A stretch of DNA of 64,000 nt from Pyxidicoccus xibeiensis (GTDB lineage: Bacteria; Myxococcota; Myxococcia; Myxococcales; Myxococcaceae). The position numbers were made by a program, and so were the translations under genes. This document shows, piece after piece, positions 54,230 to 63,618 of this stretch. How positions within the stretch are numbered: position 1 is the first letter of the stretch; every line of letters starts with the position of its first letter. Where the stretch lies: positions 98,800 to 162,799 of the forward strand of contig NZ_JAJVKV010000019.1 in NCBI RefSeq assembly GCF_024198175.1, given 5' to 3'. The notes below the pieces were generated by a model, which had not been told where the DNA came from, made no database searches, and worked only from the letters and a program-made list of their open reading frames with translations.

Positions 54230-55390
54230 ATGTCCACCCCGCTCCCCACCACCCTGCGCATCCTGCCCTCCATCACCGAGGTCCCCCGCGCCGCGTGGGA
54301 TGCCCTGGTGGACGAGGCGGCCGTGCCCTTCCTGGAGTGGACCTTCCTGGCCTGCCTCGAGGAGAGCGGCAGCGCGGTGCCGGAGCGGGGCTGGCACCCC
54401 CGCCACCTCACGCTGTGGCGCGGCTCCCGCCTGGTGGCCGCGGCGCCCGCGTACCTCAAGGACGACAGCAACGGCGAGTTCGTCTTCGACGGGCCCTGGG
54501 CCACCGCCTCCGAGCGCGCCGGCCTGCGCTACTACCCGAAGCTCGTGCTCACCGTGCCCTTCACCCCCGCCACCGGCCGGCGCGTGCTGGTGGCCCCGGG
54601 CGAGGACCGGCCCGCCCGCGAGGCGGAGCTGTACGCCGCCGCCCAGGAGTACGCCCGCGCCGAGCGCCTGTCCGGCGTCCACGTCCTCTTCCCCACCGAG
54701 GAGGAGCTGCCCGTGCTGGAGGCCCAGGGCTTCGCGCTGCGCCTGGGCGTCCAGTACCAGTGGCGCAACGAGGGCTACCGCACCCTGGACGACTTCCTCG
54801 CCCGCTTCCACTCCAAGCGGCGCAACCAGCTGCGCCGCGAGCTGCGCGCGCCCGCCGAGCAGGGCATCACCGTGCGCACCCTGCGCGGCGACGCGCTGGC
54901 GGAGGTGGACGCACAGGCCGTCCACCGCCTGTACGTCTCCACGGTGGACAAGTACCCGTGGGGGCAGCGCTTCCTCACCCCGGACTTCTTCGCCCGGATG
55001 CTCGCCTGCTTCCGGCACCGCTGTGAGCTGGTGGAGGCCCGCCGGGGAGGACGGCTGGTGGCCGGGGCGTTCAACTTCGCCGGGCCCGGCGCCCTGTATG
55101 GCCGTTACTGGGGCTGCTTCGAGGAGCACCCCTTCCTCCACTTCAACGTCTGCCTGTACCACCCGGTGGAGGAGGGCATCTCCAGGGGCCTGGCGCGCTT
55201 CGAGCCGGGCGCGGGCGGCGAGCACAAGCTCACCCGGGGCTTCGAGCCCCGGCTCACATACAGTGCGCACCTGCTCCTCCACCCGGGGTTGGACCGGGCG
55301 GTCCGCGACTTCCTGTCCCACGAGCGGGCAGCCGTGAGAGGCGGCCTGCCCCAGTGGCGGGCAGAGACAGGTTTCAAGGAGGGGGCCTGA
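54230..55390 (+). CDS. FemAB/GNAT-like acyltransferase
   Basis: A 386-residue protein with two GNAT-like halves of the 'peptidogalycan biosynthesis/recognition' (PF04339, FemAB-like) family. WDALVDEAAVPFLEWTFLACLE opens the fold. FHSKRRNQLRRELRAPAEQGI and the strand FNFAGPGALYGRYWGCFEEH are the conserved elements, followed by HFNVCLYHPVEEGI. FemAB relatives use aminoacyl-tRNA to modify peptidoglycan; this subgroup lacks a proven substrate. It stands 44 bases before clpS, and a TATAGG -10-like box lies just upstream of its ATG. Confidence 0.85.
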   Translation: MSTPLPTTLRILPSITEVPRAAWDALVDEAAVPFLEWTFLACLEESGSAVPERGWHPRHLTLWRGSRLVAAAPAYLKDDSNGEFVFDGPWATASERAGLRYYPKLVLTVPFTPATGRRVLVAPGEDRPAREAELYAAAQEYARAERLSGVHVLFPTEEELPVLEAQGFALRLGVQYQWRNEGYRTLDDFLARFHSKRRNQLRRELRAPAEQGITVRTLRGDALAEVDAQAVHRLYVSTVDKYPWGQRFLTPDFFARMLACFRHRCELVEARRGGRLVAGAFNFAGPGALYGRYWGCFEEHPFLHFNVCLYHPVEEGISRGLARFEPGAGGEHKLTRGFEPRLTYSAHLLLHPGLDRAVRDFLSHERAAVRGGLPQWRAETGFKEGA

Positions 55391-55433
55391 AAATCCCAGC
55401 CCCCGACGTCATTAAAGGGAGTCCGATACACCC

Positions 55434-55757
55434 ATGGCGCAGAAGCACGAGCACGATACCTCCGTCGTCACGGAGTCCGCCCCCAAGCAGAAGCTGAAGA
55501 AGCCGCCCCTCTACAAGGTGCTTCTGCACAACGACAACTACACGACGCGGGAGTTCGTCGTGGCCGTGCTCAAGGAGATCTTCCACAAGTCGGAGACGGA
55601 TGCCGTGCAGATCATGCTGCACGTTCATTACAACGGAGTCGGGGTGGCCGGCGTCTATACGTTCGAGGTCGCCGAGACGAAGATTCAGACGGTGGAGGCC
55701 GCGGCCCAGGAGAATGGGTTCCCGCTGCGGCTCTCCATGGAACCCGAGGAAGGTTGA
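55434..55757 (+). CDS. clpS: ATP-dependent Clp protease adaptor ClpS
   Basis: A 107-residue adaptor that delivers N-degron substrates to ClpAP. The core YKVLLHNDNYTTREFVVAVL carries the conserved Asp/Asn pocket residues, followed by HVHYNGVGVAGVYTFEVAETK with the His of the binding pocket. The polar ~25-residue N-terminus matches the flexible arm. GGGAG precedes ATG 55434. Its stop is 3 bases before the clpA start, an operon arrangement found across proteobacteria. Confidence 0.96.
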   Translation: MAQKHEHDTSVVTESAPKQKLKKPPLYKVLLHNDNYTTREFVVAVLKEIFHKSETDAVQIMLHVHYNGVGVAGVYTFEVAETKIQTVEAAAQENGFPLRLSMEPEEG

Positions 55758-55760
55758 AAC

Positions 55761-58064
55761 GTGGCAGGACCGCTGATTGCCAAGGAATTGCAGGCCAGCT
55801 TCCGTACCGCCTTGGAAGAGGCGCGGAAGATGCGCCACGAGTACCTGACGCTGGAGCATCTGCTCCTCGCGCTGACCCGGGACTCGCGCACGCGCGAGGT
55901 CCTCAAGTCGTGTGGTGCCAACGTGAAGCGACTCCAGGAGCGCCTGGTGTCCTTCCTGGAGGAGACGGTCGAACGCCTGCCTGAGGGCGTGGAGGCCGAG
56001 CCGCAGCAGACCATCGGCGTGGAGCGCGTGCTCCACCGTGCGGCCATGCATGCGCTGTCCGCCGAGCAGAAGCTCATCGACGGCGGCGACGTGCTGGTGG
56101 CCATGTTCCGTGAGGAGGAGAGCCAGGCGCTCTACCTCCTCCAGCAGGAGGGCGTCACCCGGCTCGACCTGCTCAACTACATCTCCCACGGCATCTCCAA
56201 GGACGCCGAGGGCGAGGGTGGCGCGTCCTCCGAGGGCGCTCCGGGCCGCTCCGCGCCCGCGGGTGACGACGAGGACGGCGAGGCCCCGAAGAAGAGCCCG
56301 CTGGAGGCCTACACCACCCAGCTCAACATCGAGGCCAAGGAGGGGCGCATCGACCCGCTCATCGGCCGCGAGAAGGAGCTGGAGCGCACCATCCAGGTGC
56401 TCTGCCGCCGCCGGAAGAACAACCCGCTCTACGTGGGTGAGGCGGGCGTGGGCAAGACGGCCATCGCGGAAGGGCTGGCCCTGCACATCCACGAGGGCCG
56501 GGTGCCGGAGGCGCTGAAGAACTCCGTCGTCTACTCGCTGGACATGGGCGCGCTGCTCGCGGGCACCAAGTTCCGCGGCCAGTTCGAGGAGCGCCTCAAG
56601 GGCGTGCTCAAGGCCCTCCAGGAGCAGAAGGACGCCATCCTCTTCATCGACGAAATCCACACCATCGTCGGCGCGGGCGCCACCAGTGGCGGCTCCATGG
56701 ATGCGTCCAACCTGCTCAAGCCCGCGCTGGCCAGCGGGCGGCTGCGCTGCATCGGCTCCACGACGTTCCAGGAGTACAAGGCCGCCTTCGAGAGGGACCG
56801 CGCGCTGTCGCGGCGCTTCCAGAAGATTGAGGTCGGCGAGCCGTCCGTGGAGGACACCGTCCTCATCCTGGAGGGGCTGAAGAGCCGCTACGAGGAGCAC
56901 CACGGGGTGAAGTACCAGCCCGAGGCCATCCGCGCGGCGGCGGAGCTGTCCGCCAAGCACATCAACGACCGGTTCCTGCCGGACAAGGCCATCGACGTCA
57001 TCGACGAGACGGGCGCCGCCGAGCGGCTCAAGCCGGAGGGCAAGCGCACCAACACCGTCACCGGCGCGGACGTGGAGGCCGTCGTCGCGAAGATGGCGAA
57101 GATTCCCGCCAAGAGCGTGTCCGCCAGCGAGGGCGTCCAGCTCCAGAATCTGGAGAAGGAGCTCCAGGCGGTCATCTTCGGGCAGGACAGCGCCATCAAG
57201 GACCTGGTCAGCGCCATCAAGCTGGCCCGCTCCGGCCTGCGTGCGCCGGAGAAGCCCATCGGCTCGTTCCTCTTCTCGGGCCCCACGGGCGTGGGCAAGA
57301 CGGAGCTGGCCAAGCAGCTCGCACAGACGCTGGGCGTGGAGTTCCTGCGCTTCGACATGAGCGAGTACTCGGAGAAGCACACGGTGAGCCGGCTCATCGG
57401 CGCGCCTCCGGGCTACGTGGGCTTCGACCAGGGCGGCCTGTTGACGGACGCGGTGCGCAAGCACCCGTACGCCGTGCTGGTGCTGGATGAAATCGAGAAG
57501 GCCCACCCGGACCTCTTCAACATCCTGCTCCAGGTGATGGACCACGCGACGCTGACGGACAACAACGGCCGCAAGGCCGACTTCCGCAACATCGTCGTCA
57601 TCCTCACCACCAACGCGGGCGCCCAGGAGATGAGCACCAAGGCCATCGGCTTCGGGGACCTGCAGAAGGCGGCCGACGGCTCCCGCGCGAAGAAGGCGAT
57701 TGAGCGCACCTTCACGCCGGAGTTCCGCAACCGGCTGGACGGGTGGATTCTCTTCTCGGGGCTGCCGCCGGAAATCATCCTCAAGGTGGTCGACAAGGAG
57801 GTCCGCCTCCTCCAGAAGATGCTGGACGAGAAGAAGGTGAAGCTGGAGCTCACGCCCGCCGCCCGCGCGTGGCTGGCCGAGCACGGCTACGACCCGGCCT
57901 TCGGCGCCCGGCCCATGGCCCGCCTGGTGGACAACTCGCTGAAGAAGCCGCTCGCCGAGGCGCTCCTCTTCGGCGACCTGAAGAATGGCGGCGTCGCCCG
58001 CTACGACGTGGAGGGCGACAGCCTGAAGCTGCAGGCCGTCCCCACCCCCGCGGAAGTCGCGTAG
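55761..58064 (+). CDS. clpA: ATP-dependent Clp protease ATP-binding subunit ClpA
   Basis: A 767-residue AAA+ unfoldase that feeds ClpP. The N-domain (1-145) binds ClpS, and an acidic, Ala-rich linker leads to the first AAA+ module (Walker A GEAGVGKTA ~229, Walker B ILFIDEIHT). The second module has GPTGVGKTE near 510 and VLVLDEIEKAHPD. The ClpP-docking loop is KAIGFGDLQ, with IGF in place of E. coli IGL. GTG 55761 directly follows clpS. A strong bidirectional hairpin terminates the operon. Confidence 0.97.
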   Translation: MAGPLIAKELQASFRTALEEARKMRHEYLTLEHLLLALTRDSRTREVLKSCGANVKRLQERLVSFLEETVERLPEGVEAEPQQTIGVERVLHRAAMHALSAEQKLIDGGDVLVAMFREEESQALYLLQQEGVTRLDLLNYISHGISKDAEGEGGASSEGAPGRSAPAGDDEDGEAPKKSPLEAYTTQLNIEAKEGRIDPLIGREKELERTIQVLCRRRKNNPLYVGEAGVGKTAIAEGLALHIHEGRVPEALKNSVVYSLDMGALLAGTKFRGQFEERLKGVLKALQEQKDAILFIDEIHTIVGAGATSGGSMDASNLLKPALASGRLRCIGSTTFQEYKAAFERDRALSRRFQKIEVGEPSVEDTVLILEGLKSRYEEHHGVKYQPEAIRAAAELSAKHINDRFLPDKAIDVIDETGAAERLKPEGKRTNTVTGADVEAVVAKMAKIPAKSVSASEGVQLQNLEKELQAVIFGQDSAIKDLVSAIKLARSGLRAPEKPIGSFLFSGPTGVGKTELAKQLAQTLGVEFLRFDMSEYSEKHTVSRLIGAPPGYVGFDQGGLLTDAVRKHPYAVLVLDEIEKAHPDLFNILLQVMDHATLTDNNGRKADFRNIVVILTTNAGAQEMSTKAIGFGDLQKAADGSRAKKAIERTFTPEFRNRLDGWILFSGLPPEIILKVVDKEVRLLQKMLDEKKVKLELTPAARAWLAEHGYDPAFGARPMARLVDNSLKKPLAEALLFGDLKNGGVARYDVEGDSLKLQAVPTPAEVA

Positions 58065-58095
58065 CGCTGGCGCGTCCCGTCGCTGGAAATGACGA

Positions 58096-58126
58096 GGCCC
58101 CGGCTCCCACGGTGGGAGTCGGGGCC
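58096..58126. terminator. Bidirectional terminator between clpA and the chemoreceptor gene
   Basis: GGCCCCGGCTCCCAC (58096-58110) pairs with GTGGGAGTCGGGGCC (58112-58126), 15 bases with one mismatch and a minimal loop. TTCGCCTTT follows on the plus strand. It lies between the convergent ends of clpA and the MCP gene and is the best terminator in the window. Confidence 0.8.
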
Positions 58127-58151
58127 TTCGCCTTTCCGAGGGCTTCGCGGC

Positions 58152-59747
58152 TCAGCCGACGCGGTAGCTCTTCACGGCGCTGGAGAGCTGCTCGGAGATG
58201 ATTTGCAGCGTGGTGGCGGCCTCGCCGGTGGAGCCGATGCGGGCCACCGTCTCGTCCATCATCTTGGACAGGTCGTTCACGGCCAGGGTGATTTGATTGA
58301 TGCCCACGTTCTGCTGGCTGACGGCGGCGGCAATCTGCCGCACGGCGGCGGCGTTGTCCTGGACGATGGAGGACAGCTCGCGGAGGTTCTGCCCGCTGGT
58401 GCGCACCTGGGCCAGGCCCGCCTCCATGCGCTCGGCGCCGCGCTCCGTGATTCGCACGGCGGACGTCACCGAGTTGGCGATGTCGTCCAGCAGCTCGCGC
58501 ACCCGCGTGGTGGCCTGGATGGACTGGTCCGCCAGCGCGCGGATTTCGCGGGCCACCACGCCAAAGCCCTTGCCGTGCTCGCCGGAGCGGACGGACTCGA
58601 TGGCCGCGTTGAGCGCCAGCATGTTGGACTGGTCCGCCAGGTCCTTCACCGTCTGGGTGATGCCGCCAATCTGCTGCGTGCGCTCGCCCAGCTCGAGAAT
58701 CTTCTGGGCAATCTCGCCCACCTGGACGCGGATGTCGTTGAGGCCCGCCATGGTCAGCTCGATGGAGGCCTCACCCGACTTGGCCAGCGCGTCCGCGCGC
58801 TCGGCCACGGAGAGCACGCTCTCCGCCTTCTGCGCGGCCAGCATGGACGTCTGCTTGATTTCCTGCGCCGTCACCTGCGTCTCCTGGAGCGCGGCGGCCT
58901 GCCGGGAGATGGTCTGCGCCTGGTCGGTGGAGGACGTGTTGAGGTGCTCGGTGGACTGGGTGAGCGCCGTGGCCGCCTGCTGGAGGTTGACAGTCACTTC
59001 CTTCAGCCGGCCCACCATCTGCGCGAAGGAGTTGGCCAGCCGGCCCACCTCGTCGCCGCTCTTCGCCTGGATGGGACGGGTGAGGTCGCCAGACTCGACG
59101 ATGTGGCCCGCCACCTCCGTCAACTCCCGCAGCGGGCGGACGATGCTGCGGCCGAACAGCGCGGACACGGCCACGCCCAGGGCCACCAGCAGCGCGGCGA
59201 ACCCCATCATCCGCCAGCGCAGCTCGGAGACCAGGTCCTCGATGTGGTCCACGGACACGCCCACGTGCACCATGCCCAGCTTGCCGTCGTTCACCGGGGC
59301 GGCCACGTTCAGGGCGTGCAGCGTCTTGTCGCCGGACACCACCTCCAGCACGGCCCCGGCCTCCGCCGTCGGGGCGGCGGCCTTCAGCGACTCGGGGAAC
59401 GCGCCATCGAAGGTGTGGGCCAGGATGTTGCCGTTCGCCTCCTGGACGTAGACGTAGGACAGGTCCTCGCTCTCCCGTCCGACGTTGAGGATGGGCTGCA
59501 GCGTGCCGTCGCGGGCGGTGATGCCCTGCTCGGCGGCCACCGCGAGGCTGCGCGCCAGCAGCTGGCCCTCGCGCAGGTGGCTGTCCACCAGGTCGCTCTC
59601 CAGCCGGTGGGTGGCGATGCCGGTGAGGATGGCGGCCAGCGTGGCGCTGATGACGCCGGTGACGAGGATGAACTTCGGCGCCAGCCCCAGCGACTGACGG
59701 AACTGCTGGGTGAGCTGCGTGGTGAGCGAAGGTTGCGGAAGGTTCAC
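58152..59747 (-). CDS. Methyl-accepting chemotaxis protein
   Basis: A 531-residue receptor. The first membrane helix (FILVTGVISATLAAILTGI, 26-44) is followed by a periplasmic sensor of ~130 residues (EGQLLARSLAVAAEQGIT, SYVYVQEANGNILAH), probably a single Cache-like domain. A second helix (~179-199), HAMP (~200-255) and the signalling hairpin with tip DLADQSNMLALNAAIESVR come next. No C-terminal CheR-docking pentapeptide is present. GTG 59747 begins the gene. It is the last gene of the minus-strand chemosensory cluster, 94 bases after cheB. Confidence 0.94.
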   Translation of the reverse strand: MNLPQPSLTTQLTQQFRQSLGLAPKFILVTGVISATLAAILTGIATHRLESDLVDSHLREGQLLARSLAVAAEQGITARDGTLQPILNVGRESEDLSYVYVQEANGNILAHTFDGAFPESLKAAAPTAEAGAVLEVVSGDKTLHALNVAAPVNDGKLGMVHVGVSVDHIEDLVSELRWRMMGFAALLVALGVAVSALFGRSIVRPLRELTEVAGHIVESGDLTRPIQAKSGDEVGRLANSFAQMVGRLKEVTVNLQQAATALTQSTEHLNTSSTDQAQTISRQAAALQETQVTAQEIKQTSMLAAQKAESVLSVAERADALAKSGEASIELTMAGLNDIRVQVGEIAQKILELGERTQQIGGITQTVKDLADQSNMLALNAAIESVRSGEHGKGFGVVAREIRALADQSIQATTRVRELLDDIANSVTSAVRITERGAERMEAGLAQVRTSGQNLRELSSIVQDNAAAVRQIAAAVSQQNVGINQITLAVNDLSKMMDETVARIGSTGEAATTLQIISEQLSSAVKSYRVG

Positions 59748-59841
59748 GGAATCACCACCGGGGAGACGACGTCAGGACGGGGCCCGCGCGGACGCGGGCA
59801 GGAAGTGGAGGAACACGGGCCCGGGGCCCGGGACGGGAGGC

Positions 59842-60909
59842 TCATCGGACGGGCCCTCCCTCGCCGCGCGCGCCCCGGAAGCCGGGCAGCGCGCAGCTCT
59901 GCAGGATGAGGTCCGGCACGGCGGCCAGGGGCACGCCCTGGTCGGTGGCCTTCAGCTCCAGCGCGGCGCGCGGCATGCCGTAGACGACCGAGGACGCCTC
60001 GTCCTGCGAGAACGTCACGCCGCCCGCGTTGCGGATGGCCAGCAGGCCCCGCGCGCCGTCCTCGCCCATGCCGGTGAGCACCACGCCGCCGCTGCGCCGG
60101 CCGAAGGCCACGGCAATGGACGACAGCAGCAGGTCCCCGCTGGGGCACGGGCCGCCCTTGGTGCGCTGCAGCCGCGCCAGGCCGCTGCCGTCCACCGTGA
60201 GGTCGTGCCCGTCCAGCGGGAAGTACACCCGGCCCGGCTCCAGCCGCTCGCCATCCTTGGCGATGTCCACCGGCAGGGGCGTCACCTGGGACAGCCAGCG
60301 CACCATGCCCTGGGTGAAGCCCACGGTGATGTGCTGGGCGATGAGCAGCGGGACGGGCAAGTCCCTGGGAAGCTTGGCCAGCAGGTCCGCCAGCGCGGGC
60401 GGGCCGCCAGTGGACGCGACGATGCCGAACACGTCCACCCGCGCCCCGGTGGGCGGCGGCGGCACCACGCTCGCGCGCGGGCGGCGCGAGATGACGGGCA
60501 CCTCCGCCATCAGGCACACCGAGTGGGCCAGGTCGCGGCCCCACTTGCGCAGCTCCTCGGCGTTGGTGACGTTGGGCTTGCCGATGAGCTCCAGCGCGCC
60601 GGCGCTCATGGCCTGGAAGCCCAGGTCCACCCCGCGCTGCTCCGCCACCGCGCTCACCACCAGGATGCGCGCGGGCGACTGGGACATGATGGCGGCGATG
60701 GCCCCCGGGCCGTCCAGCCCCGGCAGCAGCAGGTCCATGGTGATGACGTCCGGGCGCAACAGCCGGGCGAGCTGCACCGCGCGGTTGCCATCCCCGGCCC
60801 GGCCGACGACCTCGATGCGCGGCTCCAGCGTGAGGAGCGCGGTCAGCGTGTTGGCCATGGTGGGGGAGTCATCCACCACCAGGACGCGGATGGACCGCTT
60901 TGCACTCAC
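59842..60909 (-). CDS. cheB: Chemotaxis response regulator methylesterase CheB
   Basis: A 355-residue two-domain protein. The receiver has DD at 13-14 and Asp59 in VITMDLLLPGLDG. The esterase domain has Ser166 in VASTGGP, His193 in IAQHITVGF and the Asp in TGMGEDGARG. It removes methyl groups from receptors when phosphorylated by CheA. GTG 60909 overlaps the CheA stop in GTGA (60906-60909), so translation is coupled. The first residues in longer frames lie in cheA sequence. Confidence 0.95.
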   Translation of the reverse strand: MSAKRSIRVLVVDDSPTMANTLTALLTLEPRIEVVGRAGDGNRAVQLARLLRPDVITMDLLLPGLDGPGAIAAIMSQSPARILVVSAVAEQRGVDLGFQAMSAGALELIGKPNVTNAEELRKWGRDLAHSVCLMAEVPVISRRPRASVVPPPPTGARVDVFGIVASTGGPPALADLLAKLPRDLPVPLLIAQHITVGFTQGMVRWLSQVTPLPVDIAKDGERLEPGRVYFPLDGHDLTVDGSGLARLQRTKGGPCPSGDLLLSSIAVAFGRRSGGVVLTGMGEDGARGLLAIRNAGGVTFSQDEASSVVYGMPRAALELKATDQGVPLAAVPDLILQSCALPGFRGARGEGGPVR

Positions 60910-63083
60910 GCCCTGTTCCCCCTGCGGCTCATGACGTCGAGCACCTCGGCCAGCAGGCGGCCCGCGGCGCACTCGCGCTTGCTGAGGTAGCCGTCCGCCC
61001 CCGCCGCCAGCCCGCGCTCGCGCGCGGCGGCGCTGTCATGGGCGGAGACGAGGATGACGGGCAGCGACGCCGTCTCCTTGCGCTCGCGCAGCCTCGCGAT
61101 GAGCTGCACGCCGTCCATCTCCTCCATGTCCAGGTCGCAGATGACGACGTCGTAGGTGTCCGTCTGGAGCCTGTCCAGCGCCCGCGCCCCGCTGGCCGCC
61201 AGGTGCACCGTGAAGCCGCCGGCCTCCAGCATGGCCCGGTGCAGCGCGCGCGCGGTGAGCGAGTCGTCCACCACCAGCGCCCGCCGCTGCGCCACCACCT
61301 GCGCCTGCGAAGTGTCCGTCACCAGCCAGTCCGGACGGCAGATGAGCAGCAGCTCTCCCCGGCTGAGCGTGGCCGCGCCCTGCCAGGCCGGCACGTCGCG
61401 CACCTCGGAGGGCAGCGGGCGGATGACCAGGTCCCGGTCTCCCACCACCGCGTCCACCGCCAGCGCCACGCGCTTGCCTCCGCTCTGCACGATGAGCAGC
61501 GGCTGCCCCTCGGTGGGCGGCGCCAGCGCGCGCAGGCCCAGCCGCGCGCCCAGGTCCACCACCGGCAACAGCTGCCCCTGGTATTCCAGGTGCGCCCGGC
61601 GCTTGCCCAGCCGCAGCGAGTCCGCGCGGGCCAGCTGCGTGGCCTCCACCGCCAGCATGGGCAGGCCCACCAGCTGCTCCGTCGCGCGCACCACCAGCAC
61701 GGGCGAGCTGCCCAGGTCCACCGGCAGGGTGAGCATGAAGCGGGTGCCCTGCCCCGGCGTGCTGGCCACCTCGATGCGGCCCTGCAGCCCCTCCACCGAG
61801 GCGCGCACCGCGTCCAGCCCCACGCCGCGCCCGGAGGTGTCCGTCACGTCCGAGCGCGTGCTGAAGCCGGGCCGGAAGATGAGGTCTCGCACCTGGTTCT
61901 CGTTGAGCCGCGCCGTCTCCTCCGAGGTGACGACGCCGCGCTGCTCCGCCACCTTGCGCACGCGCTCCAGGTCGATGCCGGCGCCGTCGTCCGCGCACTC
62001 GAGGAAGAGCAGGTTGCCCTGCTGCTCCACGCGCATCGTCAGCGCGCCCTCGTGGTGCTTGCCGGCGCGCTCGCGCTGGGCCGGCAGCTCCAGGCCGTGG
62101 TCCACCGCGTTGCGCAGCAGGTGCACCAGCGCGCCCTGCAGCTTCTCCAGCAGGCGCCTGTCCAGCGACACCTCGGAGCCCACCACGGACAGCCGCGCCT
62201 CCTTGCCCAGCTGGCGCGACAAATCGCGCACCATGCGCTGGAGCGGGTCGAGAATGGTCCGGACCGGGCGGGTGGTGATGGCCTTGAGGCCCTCCTCCAG
62301 CGCCTCGACGATGTCGCCCGTCTCCTCGCCGTCGGTGCGCAGCGAGCGCGACGTGCCGGCGAGCGACGAGCGCGCCTCGGCCGTCTCCGCCAGGAGCCCC
62401 TGCTTCGCGAGCATCGACACCACGCGGTCCAGCTCCCGGCCGCGCTCCTCGAAGCGCAGCCGCACCTCGCGCAGGCGCTCCACCTCGCGCATCAGCGCCG
62501 TCACCTGCCGCGACGACACGCGCCAGCCGGCGTCCGCCGACTCGGGCGCCATTTCCGGCGAGGGCACCGGGGCAAGCTCCGTCACCGGCGCGCCCGGGGC
62601 GGGCTCGGAGACGGGAGCGGCCATCACGGTGGCGGCCCGGAAGGGCGCGGGCTCGCCCATGGCCGCGGCCACCTCGGGCGGCGGCGCCTCCGACACCAGC
62701 TGCGCCAGGGCGGCGGCCGGGTCCGGCAGCGCGTCTCCCCGCCCGTCCGCGTGCGCCTGGGCGCGGAGCATGAACAGGTCCAGCCCGTGCAGGAGGATGT
62801 CCACCACCGGCCGCGGCATCTTCTGGGGGTTCGCCTTCAGCGGGGCGAGCGCGTCCTCCAGCTTGTGGGCGATGTCGCCCAGGTCCTGCATGCCCAGCGA
62901 CGAGGCGCTGCCCTTGAGGGTGTGCAGGTGCCGGCCCAGCCGGACGTAGAGCTTGGACAGCGCGTCGGTCTCCAGCCCGTCGCGCTCCAGCTCCAGCAGG
63001 TCCATGGTGACCTTCTGGATGACCTCCTGGGCCTCCACGGCGAACCCCGCGACGAGTCCCTGCAGCAGCGGATCAACGGGCAT
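60906..63083 (-). CDS. cheA: Hybrid chemotaxis kinase CheA with C-terminal receiver
   Basis: A 725-residue kinase. The HPt domain has His54 in RHLHTLKGSASSLGM. A ~100-residue Ala/Pro-rich linker replaces the P2 domain. The dimerisation domain, ATPase domain (HLLRNAVDHGLELP, DDGAGID, TSGRGVGLDAV), CheW-like domain and a C-terminal receiver (VVDDSLTAR, phospho-Asp about residue 650 in VVICDLDMEEMDG) follow. The layout equals WspE and FrzE. With no CheY gene in the visible cluster, the receiver may be output or phosphate sink. ATG 63083 overlaps cheW by 11 bases. Confidence 0.96.
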   Translation of the reverse strand: MPVDPLLQGLVAGFAVEAQEVIQKVTMDLLELERDGLETDALSKLYVRLGRHLHTLKGSASSLGMQDLGDIAHKLEDALAPLKANPQKMPRPVVDILLHGLDLFMLRAQAHADGRGDALPDPAAALAQLVSEAPPPEVAAAMGEPAPFRAATVMAAPVSEPAPGAPVTELAPVPSPEMAPESADAGWRVSSRQVTALMREVERLREVRLRFEERGRELDRVVSMLAKQGLLAETAEARSSLAGTSRSLRTDGEETGDIVEALEEGLKAITTRPVRTILDPLQRMVRDLSRQLGKEARLSVVGSEVSLDRRLLEKLQGALVHLLRNAVDHGLELPAQRERAGKHHEGALTMRVEQQGNLLFLECADDGAGIDLERVRKVAEQRGVVTSEETARLNENQVRDLIFRPGFSTRSDVTDTSGRGVGLDAVRASVEGLQGRIEVASTPGQGTRFMLTLPVDLGSSPVLVVRATEQLVGLPMLAVEATQLARADSLRLGKRRAHLEYQGQLLPVVDLGARLGLRALAPPTEGQPLLIVQSGGKRVALAVDAVVGDRDLVIRPLPSEVRDVPAWQGAATLSRGELLLICRPDWLVTDTSQAQVVAQRRALVVDDSLTARALHRAMLEAGGFTVHLAASGARALDRLQTDTYDVVICDLDMEEMDGVQLIARLRERKETASLPVILVSAHDSAAARERGLAAGADGYLSKRECAAGRLLAEVLDVMSRRGNRA

Positions 63084-63618
63084 GACGACCTCCCGTCCCG
63101 CGCAGGGCGAACAGGCGCTTCAAGTCGATGAGGTGGATGAGCTGGCGGTCCTGGGTGAAGACCTCCATCACCGCCCCTTCCGCGCGCACGCGCGCCGCCT
63201 CCACCGCGCTCATGGGCAGCGTGGTGGGACGGGGAATGGCCTCGCAGTCCAGCGCGCACAGCTCGCCGTCACCGCGGTCCACCACCAGCAGCACCGCCGG
63301 GTCCTGCCGCCAGCCGTGCCCGCCCAAGAGCGACGCCAGGCTGAGCGCGGCCAGCACCTGGCCCTGGAAGCGCAGCACGCCGACGACGTGCGGGGCCGAC
63401 AGCGGCACCGGCGACACCATCTTCAGCGGCAGCGCGGCGCGCAGCGTCTCGAGGGAGAGCGCATAGCGCTCCTCGCCCAGGGGGAACTCGGCAATCCAAT
63501 GGACGGCCTCTTCGACGGCCGCCTCACCCTGGTCCCGCAGGCGGGCCGCGCGCCGCTCCAAAAGCTCGCGCGCCTCCACCTCCTGGGCTTCTTCCATGGA
63601 CCGCGGGGTGACCTTCAT
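63073..63618 (-). CDS. cheW: Chemotaxis coupling protein CheW
   Basis: A 181-residue CheW-domain protein joining receptor and kinase. The N-terminal ~40 residues are a charged helix (EEAQEVEARELLERRAARLR), then the beta-barrel fold with HWIAEFPLGEERYALSLETL and VVGVLRFQGQVLAALSLASLLGG. The conserved IDLKRLFAL closes it. ATG 63618 overlaps the end of the CheR gene in ATGA (63615-63618), so translation is coupled. The long N-terminal helix is unusual for a bare CheW. Confidence 0.93.
   Translation of the reverse strand: MKVTPRSMEEAQEVEARELLERRAARLRDQGEAAVEEAVHWIAEFPLGEERYALSLETLRAALPLKMVSPVPLSAPHVVGVLRFQGQVLAALSLASLLGGHGWRQDPAVLLVVDRGDGELCALDCEAIPRPTTLPMSAVEAARVRAEGAVMEVFTQDRQLIHLIDLKRLFALRGTGGRHAR

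Noticed and set aside
60900..63131. A 743-codon plus-strand frame opposite cheA
   Set aside because: Arg/Gln/His-rich shadow translation; the minus strand encodes a complete CheA with all motifs.
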